Source: Meghimatium bilineatum
Lineage: Eukaryota; Mollusca; Gastropoda; Stylommatophora; Philomycidae
Reading direction: 5' to 3'
DNA length: 64,000 nt
NCBI GenBank assembly: GCA_034231615.1
Contig: CM067299.1
Span: 16,164,834-16,228,833 of the forward strand
Both the position numbers and the translations under genes were made by a program. Positions 11,093 to 26,000 of the stretch are shown here, one piece after another. The notes beneath the pieces are model-generated. The model searched no databases and had not been told where the DNA came from. It saw only the letters and a list, made by a program, of their open reading frames with translations. Each line of letters starts with the position of its first letter. Positions within the stretch are counted from its first letter, which is position 1.

Positions 11093-14000
11093 GTAAGTAA
11101 TTGAGGAAATTATTGTACTATTTTAATTATTTTTTATGAAGTGGTTCTATTTTGAAAGCTGGGTTTGGTTTTTTTATTTATGATTTAAATTTGTAAATAG
11201 TGAGTAGTAGTGAGTTATAAATAATAGTAATAGTCTATTAGGACTACTAATTTGTATTAGGCTCTAGATTTTAAAAATAGTAATCTTATTTTTCGTTATT
11301 ATTTTTTAATGTCATATTTAATATTCTGTTGTTAGGCCAATTTAATTGTTGGAAATTATTTTTAATAATTTAGCTTTAGGCTAGGGCACTTATTATAAAT
11401 TTACCGCGTTTCTGGTATCTAGTTAATCTAGATCTTGAATTCCCGCATTTATTTATCGTATGTAATTTAAATGGGGCTTAGTAGTAAAAGTAAATGTAGG
11501 CCTACTATATATATATATACATACATTCTTTATACTTTATTATCGTCCTCGGTGTTACTGGATCCGAAATGGCAGCAAATAATGTGACACAGTCAACTGC
11601 AGTAGGGGCTTATAAAACATAACATATAAGTCAAAGAGTGGTTGGTAACCATTACAAAGTTATTTATAGAAGTATTTAATTCGAATATTTTCATAAGGCC
11701 TACTGACAGTGAAATTAATCACACCCCCCCCCCCCCCATTGTTGATTTATGAACTAGTTCATGTAAAATTTGTATTTATCACTATCAAGTTAGTGCAATG
11801 AGCTTATAATCAATTGCCCTTACCTATTGCTATTACCACTGCTTCTTACTTATTGCTCTCAGAATGTTTTCTTCATACAGAAAAATGGGTACAAATTTGG
11901 TTGCGTCCACCGCTATGCTAGCACACTGTTTACATTTTTAACTAGCCGATGTCACAGATTTCTGCGGACAACCAATCAAATTTAAGAATGCAGTGACGTC
12001 ACATCCCCCCGACATAACAAGGCTTTTTTGCTGAATAAATTTTGAATTCATTCAATTTGATTGATTTATACACGGAAATCCATAGTCGAGTAGTTAAAAA
12101 TGTAAAATGTTATATTAAATTAAACACCTTATTCATCGGCCTGTGGTGGATAAACTCAAACCATGAATTATTTCTAACACAAAACTAACTCAAATCATAA
12201 GCTCCGGACATTTGCTCTACTTTGTTTAAATAGTGGGCAACTCTAACCCAGTGTTGCCAACTCATTCCATCATAAATGCACTAGAAATGTCTCTAAAAAG
12301 CAACAGAACAAGCTAAATAATGGCACAAAAGCACTACAACGCACCAGCAAATTTGTGAAAAGCAATAAACATTTTGGCACCAGATGGTATGAAAAAGCAC
12401 CAGATCTGGTGCATAAAGCACCAAAATGGCAACCTTGCTCTCGCCGTAGACCCAAAATGTAATTATTTTTTTAAAATAACTTTATAATTTGAAATAATAG
12501 CTGGGGGAGGACCCCCCCCCCCCCCAGGCTTCCCCCTTATTTAAATGGGAAAGGATATCCTGGGACGCGAAGACCCCAGCCCCCTCTCCCCTTTTTTATT
12601 GTAAAAAATTAAACAATCATTCATTGGACAGTCTCGATGAGACTCGAGATTTATTTGTTTTTCTAAACAATTAGCAAAAAAAATTATATTTTGCAAAAAT
12701 AATGAGAAAATTTACGCCTTTTTTGTTAAATACAATTAAAACAAGTTTCTTCCCCCCCCCCCTTGAAGTAATCATAAACAGCGCTGTATGACTTAGATTT
12801 TCTTCTGCGTTCGTTCTCAAACTCCTGCAGATTAACAGGATGTAGTCCGAAGAACGGAATGCGTTGTGTCATGGTTTACAGCATTGCTGCGATATCTGCA
12901 CCTTTCAGCCTGACACATCTGACTTCAGCATGGCTTTGGGTCACTGACCCTGTATGGGATGGGACAGCCAACTCCATCCCATAACCTCACTAGTCACCTT
13001 TTACGACATGCGTGGAAGGTAAACAGTGTTGCTATTCTTTGCTCCCCTTTCGGGCCCTGGCAACACACAGGCGACTTAGATTTTGATGCTTTTTATTTTA
13101 TCAGCAAGACCAAAGTAATTTATGAAAATACAAAATATTCAAGTCCCACAAACTAATGAAGTAATGCACCATTAAAATGAGTGTTTATTTCTTAAAATTC
13201 TTATTTACATCAGCGAGAAATAGTAAACCGTAACTGGTACTGTGCTTGGCCTCATGAAACATGTGCAGAAAATTCATGTGACTAGGCAACACAAATCTGG
13301 CCTAAATCGGACAAAATTGAACCGGAGCTGACGCCGGATTTGCCAGAGCCGAAATCCGGTACACCTCTATTTCTCTGTAGAGACTTTGATGTAACTTACC
13401 TTTTTTTTCAGAGCCACAAGATGAACAAATTTCTGATGGGGTTAGAGAATCCATACAAGACTTTGTTAACAGAGCCAGATCAGCAGCCACAAGTGTGAGT
13501 ACAGCACATAAAGAACTCCATGGATCAGTATCTAAGCTTGGCAAATGTATTGATAGAGTGAGTACTAATCTATGCTGTTGATTTTGTAAGCTATATATTC
13601 ACAACTTCCATTTGTTTGGTTAATTTAATTGAATATTCATGGAATTCTTGCTTTAATATTTGCTCATTCAAGTTTTATTATTTCTTACTACTTAAGGACT
13701 ATGTTCTCTCTAAAATGTTTTTTTTACAGATCAGACGATAGGTTAAAAATACGTAGAAGATTGCATTCATTGTACTTGGGTTTTCCCATATGCATTCCAT
13801 CCGTTTCAGTGAACTTGTATGAATTAACCACTACACCAGGAAGATTCCCTATTAGACAACTACAAAATTACATGCTTAGTTTAGCCGCAAATTTGTGTGC
13901 AATTCTGGGGTTTTTTCCTTCATCTTTAATAAAGACATTTTGACTCAAATATTATGTATCTATTAATAAATTGATATGTGAATTTCTTTGCTGTGATGTT

Positions 14001-17000
14001 TATTATTCATTATTGTCACTCTTTGTTTTACAGAATTTTACTTCAGACTTTTCTGCTGTAGTAACAGAAGGTGCCTTTGAGGGAGAAAGACGCCATCGAT
14101 TATTAAATGAAGTTATTTGTGAACATTTTTTGCGGCAAGGCATGTTAGACATTGCAGAATGTTTAAATGAGGTGAGAGTGAGATTTAAAATATTAATGAA
14201 AGTTTTTTTTTATCAGTGGTAGAAGCCAAAAAGTATTTTCAAAATTTAGCAGCATTTTCAGTTATTTAGCATTGTTTAGTCCTAATTTAAAACCTGATAT
14301 TACAATTGGCTGCTAGCTGGTTACAGTGTGTACACCTACCAGAAAGGGTAATTTTGTCAGACTTGTTCATGGCTGGCAGACAGTGAAAGGCTGTTTAGAA
14401 ATTGAATGTTAAATGGGATCATCTAAACTAGTTTTGTACTGGACACACAAACAGTTGTTGACTAAGTTGTATTGTTTTTCCATCACAATGTGGTGGGACA
14501 ACATATTTCACTGGTACTACCACAGAAATATCCCATTTTCCAATGTCATCTTTTAGGAATATCAAGTGAGTTGCTATAATTCCTTGCTGCTGGGAAGGTA
14601 TCCTCAGTGAGCAACCAACTTCTCTTACTGCTACCACTTAGAGGGAGAAAGAAATTATAATCCACAGTTTGATCTGCAGAAGATGCTAAGGCTCTGTGAT
14701 TGTATGGATAAGTTTGTGAACATGCGAATATGATGGTATGATAAGAACTGATTCCTGACTAGAAATTAGCATTACAGCACATGGAGCACATCCCTAAGTG
14801 CTCCGTTCCAGCAGCCATCCCAGTGTATGTAGACTCGGAGTCCCAGTCAGGTTTTTAAACACGACAGGCTGATGTTGTGCTTGAACTAAAGAGTTTAATG
14901 AGGAAGTAGATCATCGGCAAACGCAAGACGAAATTTGTCAATAATACATCGTCTGTTTACAGTCAAAATAACAGATCACATTTCAACAATACACCACTTG
15001 CGGGGAGCGGCACGCTGTATGGATGGAGAATGTGGTTGTTTTATGTAGTGTTTTCTTCAATATGAAAGGTGAAAATTGTGTGTGCACAATCCAGTCTAAT
15101 GGAGGCCAGTATAACCTACTATTTATCAAATATATTATGAGTTAACAAGAAATTCCTGCCTAGCACACATACAAATAACTTTTCGCTGTCAAACAGGAAT
15201 TCCCGTAGAAATCGACAACAACTCACTGTCCAGTATATTTAGAAATATCTGTTAGATATACAAACAACACTAGAGCTTCAGCCCTCACAGTTCGTGGACG
15301 GGCCCAGCATGGGTGGGCAGAATAACAAAGAAACCTGTTGCAGGGGCCAAGGTTGTTCCCTGATGTCAACGTCTGTTTCAGATAAGAGCTTACGGACCTA
15401 ACATTTGATGGTAAGAATAGTCTTGGAGCATGCACACGCAACTATGGACAAACTACAGTATTATCTATCACCATTGTAACACTACTGTAAACTACAACCA
15501 TGGAGTAATGAATCTGAGCCTTTGCAAGTCTATCACCTAGATAAAACTACTTGCTTTGTCCTCTTGACTATATTAAATATCTCTGAGGCATGGTCAAGTG
15601 AAACCCTCCCAAGTGGGTTTAGTACAACAAAAATGAAAAGTATACCATATAATTATATATTCTTCAATCCAAAATATTATTGTATTACTACGACCTGTGT
15701 CAAATCTTCTTCAGCCTATTTTGTTCATACTGCATTCTTCTATCCCAAATATATTGTGTCAAAATTTACTTATTTTTAATAATTGAATTTTCTTTGAATT
15801 TTCTTTGAATTTTTGATAATTATATACTCTTCTATCCAGAGCTGCTGGTTTTCATTCATAGGTAGCCCATGCCAGTTTGTACAATTTGTGTTTTATAGTA
15901 GGGACAGATTTATAAAGTGTTTCAAAAAGAACAACAGAAAATGGAGTCTCTGTCTAGTTTGATGTATACTAAAGTATAGCATTGTGTACTGTCTATAATA
16001 GGTTTTAACCTACATGTGATCTTTGTAGTTGTGATCTTTTCAACTCAAAGATGCTGTGGAACTTAGATGTCCTGCTCATGCTGGACAATTAGCAATTCAT
16101 GGTGCGGTTGGTCTGTTATGATGGAGATAGACACAGTGTACAACTTGTACAATCTCCATTAGTCTTTGGTACACAATATTTGAAGAATGTCTACATGTGT
16201 GCAAGATTCTTTGTGACTGTCACATCATGGATTAGATGTTTTTGTGAGACTGCACCATTTAGCCTTTTCTTCAGTCGCACTACATTCACTGTAACAATGT
16301 GCCATGATGAGTGTTGTGAGATATTTCTGGCTTAGTGGAATGCCAACTGTCTCCCATTGTCTTGTCACAACTTGGAAATCTTGAGTTCTCTTCGACTAGA
16401 CTTATAGTTTGCTAGAGCAGATAAGTGTCTTGCTCATGTGGGTGGGCCCAGTAGGATATCGTTTTCAGCTACTGATGGTGTGCTTTAGCACATTACCATA
16501 CCAATGGCCCTCATGTGGACCTATTAATTTAAAAAAATATTTTGTTGCCAAGGCCCGAAATAGAAGCAAAGAATAGTGACATACAGTGCACGTCATAAAA
16601 GGTATTGTTCATCCAATAGAGAAAGTGACCCAGAAGTCATGCAGGTCAGATGTCACCCTGAAAATTGTGCATATCACAGCCAAGTTGTAAACTATGATAT
16701 AACACATTCTGTTCTCCGGACTACATCCAACTAATTTTAAGAGAATGAATCCAGAAGAAAAATAAAACAAGATATTATGATTCACTTATAAATTGCTACA
16801 GATGGACCATTTTCATTTAAAATATAGGATGCACACCTGGAATTATCACATGAAAGAAAAGAACCTTTTCTTGAACTGCATAGAATTCTTGAAGCCTTGA
16901 GACAGCATAATTTGGATCCAGCTTTGGAGTAAGTAGTTCTTGTTTGATTTCAAACAGTAAACTTATAATATAATGCAAACATAATTACTGCACTCATGTT

Positions 17001-20000
17001 GTGAATGTTTCATTTCCATTTAATCATTTGTTGAGAATATATTGAAGTATAGTGACCTATAATTTTGAATATTTGGGAGCCAATATCAAAAGTGCAGGTG
17101 ACTGCGCAGCTGAAATCAAAAGAAGCACAATAGTGACTTTCAAACTACTGTATATTTCCGTGTATAAGCCGTATGCTTTTTCTTTATTACTGTAAGGAGT
17201 TCTGCTTACATACTGGATACTATGTGCACAACAATATTTTTGTTTATTTGTGTAGAAACACAAAAAAACGATAACACCAAATAACATCAAATACCTGTAA
17301 CAGAGGGGAAAAAGCTTACCAGTACAGTCCTTCAAACCCTTCATTCATACAATCTTTCAAAGTTAGAATTCTACTGGGGAAAAATGATATCAGTTAGGTG
17401 AAATTCATGATGCAACAATTAGTATGCCTACCACATGGAATTTCTTTCTCGTCCGAAATACTAGGCATATCTGACAGAGGAAATGCCACTTTCCATATTA
17501 TATTTGGTGCGCAAATCACATACATCGTGCATATGTCCATTGTAACTATGGCTGTGTCATCAGTGTACATATATGAATAATCTACATTGCAAACAAGTTG
17601 TCTTAAACTCTATCCATTAAAAAAATTTCATATCAAATTAGTTCGACATGAAAGTCTCGCTCAGTGAACGCGAAGAGGAAATGTGAACTCTGAACTACAA
17701 AGGTCACAGTTCTAAATTAATGCTGGGCAGACTCAAAATATAATATGGATCCTAGCAAAAAAAGTAAAAAAAAAGTGACTCCCTTCAACTCTAGTGGTCA
17801 AATAGTTTTAACAATCCAGAGCGTACTTATCCGTCATTACCGTGGGTGCAAGCAAAATTTTATACATCGTCATCGAAGTCTTTAAATGTTCATATAAAAT
17901 CGATCTAGTGTGAGAGAAAGGTGAACTTTTTTATGTGTTGTAATAACTGTTTGCAATTTCTGAATGAATTGAAAAACCACAGTTATTTCAGTGGCAAAAT
18001 GCTACTTATTGTAATTCTCGGCCTAGATTTACATTACTTTCTATATATCATACAATTGCGCCTTCGAAATCTCTGATATTTAAATGGTAAATACTCATGA
18101 ATGTCGTCTATATCTGTATTTCATACATGCCGCTATTTTGGAACAATGTACTTTCCCAGACGCCAAGTTATTTTTAGCAACGGGTATTGCCATATTTCTG
18201 ATCTATCATAGCAGTTTTGGCAATCATCATTATTTTCTGTGTCAGTTCTGTAACAAATTGTAGACACATCTAGTACTTCTCTAATCATATTCCATCATAA
18301 TGAATTTCAAAAACCTATTGATAGTGTTGCAATTACAACCTATTGCTGGTGTTGTGATTATTGTGATTCCTTTTTGTTTTTAATTAAATGCATTGATAAT
18401 ATTACATTGATTATTTTTAATTAAATGCATTGATAATGTTACATTTTCTATTTTGTTTTTATTATCAAATTTATTCATTTATATTAATAAACCCGACATT
18501 TCTTAAATAATTTGACTCTACAATGTGGACTACACACAACAAAACCATGAAAAAATATTATGTCATCTGGTCTTTATCAATAACTTATTCTACACAAACC
18601 CCATGTAGACATTTTTAAAGTCCAGTGTTAATTTAAGATTACATGCCATATGTTTTTATCTTACACAGTAATTGTTATCTGGGAAAGAAATGTGGGTTGC
18701 ATTAGTTTCTGATTCACCCGTGTAAAAAATTAAGTATTATTAAATCATAGAGAGGCTATTTATTAACTTATTTTGATTTCTTGTAGATGGGCTGAAAGAA
18801 ATAGAGATGAACTCAACAAGAGAAATTCACCTCTGGATTTCAAACTGCATAGACTCAGATTTATTGAATTAATCAGAAGTGGAGCAGCCAAACAGAAAGA
18901 AATTTTAGAATATGCTCGCAAACTAGCACCTTTTGCTGAACTGCACACAAAAGGTACATCTATTCTACATATGGATTTGAAAATATTTAGTTGAACCTTT
19001 TAGTTAAAAATTTATACAATTTTTGTCTCAAAAATGAATGTCAGTGTCATCATCAATGCTATGTCTGCTGATAGCATGATCGGTAAACTCCACAGCTTCA
19101 TGTTCCTAGTGTTGTTAATCAGTTTTGTAGCTGCAGTTGACTTGTTTTTTATGCCATAATATTAAGCTATCTCTTTCGTCGGCATCAGATCATCATGATT
19201 ACATTCTAGACACCTCCATATGTGCTTTGATCTCCTATTCAATATAACCATTTGCACATGGTAACTTGCTGTTTTAGTTCTGTTGGTTCCATAACTTTGT
19301 TGTTGATTTCTATGTATTGCTCATTTCTAGCAGCTCCAAACATCACTCCCGAGTCCTGCTTTCTATCCACATGCACCAAACAAGAAACACACCCTGCATC
19401 CACACTCTGCCTAACTCTTTGATTCAATTCAAAATATCATCATGATTCATGACTTGTCAATTTTGTACAGTGGCAAGTTTGTCTGCTCTTTCATTTTCTC
19501 CTCACCTCATGTCCAAGCATAAAAATAAAGTTAATTCAGTCAGTGTAGATAGTCCAATTGGATTTTTCTAAGCATATTCTAATCAGCCATAAAACAGACA
19601 TTTGCATCACCAGTCCTTTCATTGCCCTGATCACCGCCATAACCTCCATCATATTTCTAGTGATTACATTGAAATCTTCACTCTCTCTTTGTTGTCCTCT
19701 GAGGTTTTTTTTTTTGTTTGTAAATTTTTCTAACTCTTCTCTTCACACAGGTCTTGCCATATTTTTCCCTTTACTTTAATCTATCTTTGCTGCTAGCTTT
19801 CAGTTATTTCCTTTATCAATAATCCTACCTTTTTTACAACAAACCTGCTGATATTAAAAAATTAATTATCTTTTTTTCTTTCAATGATAGATATGCAGCT
19901 TCTCATGGGATCCCTGCTATATCTCAAACAAGGAATCGAAAACTCAACATACTGTTTTCTATTTGAGGCCTCAAGCTGGGCAGAGATTTGTGATATTTTC

Positions 20001-23000
20001 ACTCGGGATGCATGTAGTTTGCTGGGTCTTTCTGTTGAAAGTCCACTTAGTGTGGGGTATGTTTCAAATGATTATGATTCAAGTGATTTATTCTTTCTGA
20101 AATGAGCACTTTTTTTTAACAGATGCTCTGAACTCCACAAATCTGAGCATGCTTTAAATATATTTTACATTATTTGGCAGTACTTTTTGCTATTGTTTTT
20201 CCTTAAATTTGAAAATTATATTTAGAAAGCTACTGTAAATACAATCAATATTTAATATAATCATAATTTAAGTATATTTTGTATAGAGTATTGATTGATT
20301 TTCAGCTATTGCTGGGTTTTCTCACTGTATTAACCTTTACGGCACTAATATTAATCATGTCACCCCCACACACACACACTCTGGATTCTTGTTCAATCGA
20401 TATATTCCAAGAAGATATTTCCAAACCTCAAACCCATTTACCATTTCATAACTGAACTAACATGCTCATGATGACGTCTGTGAAAATAAATAAAACACTT
20501 AGATATCACTAACCCTCTTGATCCAGTCTTGAACAGTAGATCTACGAATTTTTCTTAGACACACTTCACACATTAGAGTGATATATTCAATGTACGATGT
20601 ACACTCCTAATCAGAAACATAATCAGGAACCAGTTTTCTGAGGCACAGCTCAGACAAGTTTTACTATTGATTTCTCTTCCCCATCCCCCTCCCTCCAACA
20701 CTGCTTAAGCTGCAAAGTTTTTAGATGTAAAAAAAAGTGACGTGTTTGCGCAAGACCGTCACATGTAGAAGACCTCTGTTCAGAATTAATTAGGACTTCA
20801 TTCTTTATGTTTCTGATTATTGTCTTGGTCACTATTTATATACTTGGAGTCGCATGTTAAAAATAGTCAAGGCCGACCAACGACAAGCACGGAAATATTC
20901 AAAATCTGCCTTTGATCACCATAGACGGTCAGTAACTGTTGTAACATTTGCTTTACCAACAACATGAAGGTGTGTGACATAGAATTCCTTTGTTTAGACT
21001 ACTGGTAGTTTGTGTTTCCCCGGACTCAAACAAGACTAGACCTAGATGATAAACGTGTGTTACTGGTAGATCAGCTTAGGCTATTTCATTTGTTTTTTCA
21101 CAGACCATTTAATTGGGTTTTTTGTGTGTCTAAAAGGATTAATGCTGGATGCAAGGCTTTACCACCATTGCTGTCTATCAGACAAGTCATGCAATCGAGG
21201 CAGGTAGCAGGAGTTTGGAGCAGCAAGGAAGAATTACCAGTAAGTTGTTTTTCCCCTTTTTTACAATGTGGTGTATTTAATTTGGGGCTTTAGCTCAGTG
21301 GTTAGTGCTTCTTAGTCCATAGTTTCTAAAGTTCAATTTCCAGTTTAATTGGAAATATTTTTAAAATCACCGACGGTTTCTAGGTCTATCAATCCTAAGG
21401 AAATGGGCTCATGGTTTAATGCTGACCACATAATATCTAGGTTTACAGTTGGAAATGGGCACCGTGTCTCATGGTTTAATGCTGACCACATAATATCTAG
21501 GTTTACAGTTGGTCAATGAAAAATATGAACCTAACAATGTATTCCCCCCAATAAGGGAATTTTACTTATATTTAATTCATTGAGAGCAGCTCAATATTCC
21601 TTCCCTCTAAACTGAAAAAATACCATTTTTATTTTTGCACAACACATAGGATACATTACAGTTTACAGCACAGAATACATTTCTGGATCTCCTTTGGCAT
21701 AGTGGTTAAGCTGTATGCTTTGTGCTCAAGAGATTGCAGATTTGTCCCTCTCTTGTTTATAAAGTTGATATTTTTCGAGGATTCCTGAAAACCAGGTAGT
21801 GTGCCACTTCATTGCGAAGGACAAAGTACACCCGAGTATAATGAAATCAATCCTCTATGCTTTTTTTATACCTTTTTTAGCATATTTTTTTTATAGCATA
21901 GGATACAATATAGTTTTCACAAAAAATGTATATTTCTGTATGTTTTAATATAAATTGATCCGTATCTATCTATAAACCCGTAACCTTCCAGTCGTAGGAG
22001 TACAATATTGGATGTATCAACACACAGTCCTCCAGCAATTTCTATCTTCAATGATGCAGACGAGTGAGGAAAGATCTTGTCTTGATACTTGTCTGTCCAT
22101 GCTTTTATTTGTCATCCTCTCCTTCCACATTCGACTGGTTCCCTGCAATATTGATTTTGGCAAGGAATCATTTAAAACCATGCAAATTCTAAAACTTGAT
22201 GCTGAAAATATGATAATTCATCATCATTTGTCTATGTTAACTGTTATAGACAATCATGGACTTCTGTACTCAGGAGAAATGACTAAGTTTATTCTTTTCA
22301 TGCCACGAAGTTAGATGTTTTTAATGTATTGTTTTTGCCTCCTTTTGTTATTTCTGTTGCAAGTACTCAAAATGGGTGAAAAAAACAGTGGTACTTTTAT
22401 CAGTCATGTGTGATCAGCCATATATGTTCTAAGAGCAACTAATTAATGGAATGTGGGATTAACAACAGCAACCTGTTGAAAGTCAAAGGGGTCAAACAAT
22501 GCTATGCTTCTTCTTCTGCGTTCGTTCTCAAACTCCTGCAGATTAGCAGGATGTAGTCCGTAGAACGTTATGCACTGTCATGGTTTACAGCATTGCTGCG
22601 ATATATGTGCCTTTCGGCCTGACACATCCAACTTCAGCATGGCTTTGGGTCACTGACCCTATATGGGATGGGGCAGTTAACTCCATCCTATAACCTCCTT
22701 AGTCGCCTTTTACGACATGTGTGGAAGGTAAACAGTGTTGCTATTCTTTGCTCCCCTTTCGGGCCCTGGCAATACACGGGCAAATGCTATGCTGAAGTTT
22801 AATGATTGGGCAGAATGGCACAAATGGTGTCCAGTTTTCAATCACAATGCAACACATTCCATTCTCTGAACTACACAAATTAGGTCTGAGTTTGAACGTC
22901 TACCAGGGAAAGAGGACCTTTATCAAAGCTATTAGGAAAATCGGCAACTATCACTATCTTTAACAAGTTATCATCTTCTGTATCAAAGCAGGAAATAACA

Positions 23001-26000
23001 AACTGAATGGCCACTTAAATAGACTAAGACTGGTTCCATCATCTCTGTATCCATGTGGGCAGGCAACACAGACAGCATAACATATCCTGCAAGACTGCAT
23101 TACACTAAACTAGTTGAGGGAGGAGCACTGGCCCACAGAGATAGATATCTGTATGGGAGCCTTTAAGAGCTTTCAAATACAGCAGATTTATCAAGAAAAC
23201 TTGCTGTATAGACATTTTAAACAGTATGGGAGCCATGTGGAGATTTCAAATACAGCATCATTTACTGTTCATCTAAAGAAATGCAACGTTTTGGGATTTA
23301 CTTTTATAAAAGATATTCACTGATTTGACATCATTCAGACTATCTATTGTGTCCACCTGGTCATTAACTTCTCATGGTTACCTGAATTGTACTAACCTCA
23401 TTATTCGTGAGGGCATGAAAGAGATTCAAAGTCAAAACAACATTTTTGGCAATAACTTGTGATATGTTCATGAGAATCCCGTGAAACTTTCTGAACACAA
23501 AACTCTCAGAGCATATTATTGAATGCCTATAAAAGATTGACTGCCTCAAATAAATTCAGTTGAAAATTCAATGCGCAAGTATGGCTAATCTCACTACAGA
23601 ATAACGATACATCATAATTGTATATTTACAGACATAATAATCGTAAGAAGTAGTGGCCAGACAATTTAATGTAGTTAGAAGCATCATTAGTCTGGGAGCT
23701 TTCAAATAGAGCAGCATTTATTTAGAAAACTTGACTTGATGTGTAGACATGTTAAACTGCAAACAAGAAGAGAGTGAATGCAGATGACAAGAAGTATTTC
23801 TATTGCAAAGTTTACCCTCAATATGTTGCAATATTTATCTGAGTTTAGCTATTGCAAAGTTTACCCTCAATATGTTGCAATATTTATCTGATTTTAGCTA
23901 TTGCAAAGTTTACCCTCAATATGTTGCAATATTTATCTGATTTTAGCTATTGCAAAGTTTACCCTCAATATGTTGCAATATTTATCTGATTTTAGCTTTT
24001 GCAAAGTTTACCCTCAATATGTTGCAATATTTATCTGATTTTAGCTATTGCAAAGTTTACCCTCAATATCTTGCAATATTTATCTGAGTTTAGCTATTGC
24101 AGAGTTTACCCTCAATATGTTGCAATATTTATCTGATTTTAGCTATTGCAAAGTTTACCCTCAATATGTTGCAATATTTATCTGATTTTAGCTATTGCAA
24201 AGTTTACCCTCAATATGTTGCAATATTTATCTGATTTTAGCTTTTGCAAAGTTTACCCTCAATATGTTGCAATATTTATCTGATTTTAGCTATTCCAAAG
24301 TTTACCCTCAATATGTTGCAATATTTATCTGATTTTAGCTATTGCAAAGTTTACCCTCATTATGTTGCAATATTTATCTGATTTTAGCTATTGCAAAGTT
24401 TACCCTCAATATGTTGCAATATTTATCTGATTTTAGCTATTGCAAAGTTTACCCTCAATATGTTGCAATATTTATCTGATTTTAGGTTGAAATTGATTTG
24501 GGTCAAGACTACAGATTTCATTCTATCTTTGCTTGTCCCATTCTGAGGCAGCAAAGTACAGAGCAAAATCCTCCCATGAGGCTTGTTTGTGGCCATGTTA
24601 TTTCTAAAGACGCCTTACACAAGCTTGTTGTTGGAAATAGTAACAGGTAATTTCAGACATTGTGTAGGGCCCATACATCTGATAAAGTGCACCCATAACC
24701 TCTTTGACACAACATATTTCTCAATCCCCTATGCATATTCCCATTTTATAGAAGCTTAGTGACTCATTCTCCCATTTTATAGAGAGCAAAGTAGCTCATA
24801 CTCCAAATTTATAGAAGCTTATTGACTCACTCTCCCATTTTATAGACAGCAAAGTAGCTCATACTCCCATTTTATAGAAGCTTAGTGACTCACTCTCCCA
24901 TTTTATAGAGAGCAAAGATATTCATTCCCATTTTATATCCCTCTTCTGCCAAATATGGCATAAAATATTATTAGTAAGTTGAGCTAATTAGCAATATCTA
25001 AAGTAGACCAATACATGATTGCTAATTGTATGTGTCATGTGACGTATTCTTTCCAGAACGTTGACTTCCATGAACTCTCTGAACCTCTTTCTGTCTTGGG
25101 CGATGCAGCTTGCATATTCCGTTGTATTCATGTTATCTTTAATGTTGTCAGTCCATCGTCTTCTTGGTCTGCCCTTTCTCCTCTACCCAAGTACCAATAG
25201 AGTACCCAAGTACTCTACCCTCCGTTATTTGTCTTTCTAAACAGTTGTGTCTAATTGTATGATTGCTAATTGTAAGTAACAGAATATAAGGGTATGTTTG
25301 GTTTGATCTCCAGAAATAACGAACAATAGAGTTCTCATTTCGTATTGTGTAATGTAATGGAGAATTCTATATTCTAAATATCATTATCATTAAGTGCCGT
25401 TTCCACAATGAAGGGTGGCTGCAACTGATTTCTAACATCCTCTGTCACTCGCCTTGGTTGTGCACTGGTTGGTTGGTTGTCGTTTGCTGATCCAGAGCTC
25501 CATGGGCTCATGCCCTTTAACTCAATGCCATTGTGTGATATGTAAATGTGTTTGTGAGCTGTTGTTTTGTTCCATATAATGTGTTCCATTTATCTGGCCC
25601 TGGAGGGAGAAACATTTTCCTGATGTCATCCAGCGCTGGGCATTAAAAAAGGTGGTGTCAACAGTTTCATAGAGATGAGTACACAGCCGGCACCCTGGAG
25701 TGTGTTGTGGTTGTATTCTGTTCAGGTGCTTGTTAAGCTGTACATGTGTTCGCAGTCTGAAGATGATACTCTGTTCTTTCCTTCCCAGGAGGTTGATGTT
25801 GTCTTTAGGATTTGGGCTGGTCATATATTTATAGATTTCCCTCCCAGTGTTTCCCATGGCCAATAATACTGACTCATCTGATGTGTGGCAGCACCCCTGA
25901 TAAAATTCTTCAACATATCTAGGCCTATTGCATTTATGTTGTTTGATAACCAAACTAGCTTAATATTGCCTGTTAAAAGAAATAAAACACGTAGATATGA

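Noticed and set aside
13629-13943. 104-codon ORF in RMND5A intron 2
   Set aside because: Lies between verified exons 2 and 3 with a proper donor and acceptor; no family resemblance.
23801-24485. Could the regular array be a CRISPR?
   Set aside because: No spacers: units follow one another directly, and the host is an animal with spliced genes.
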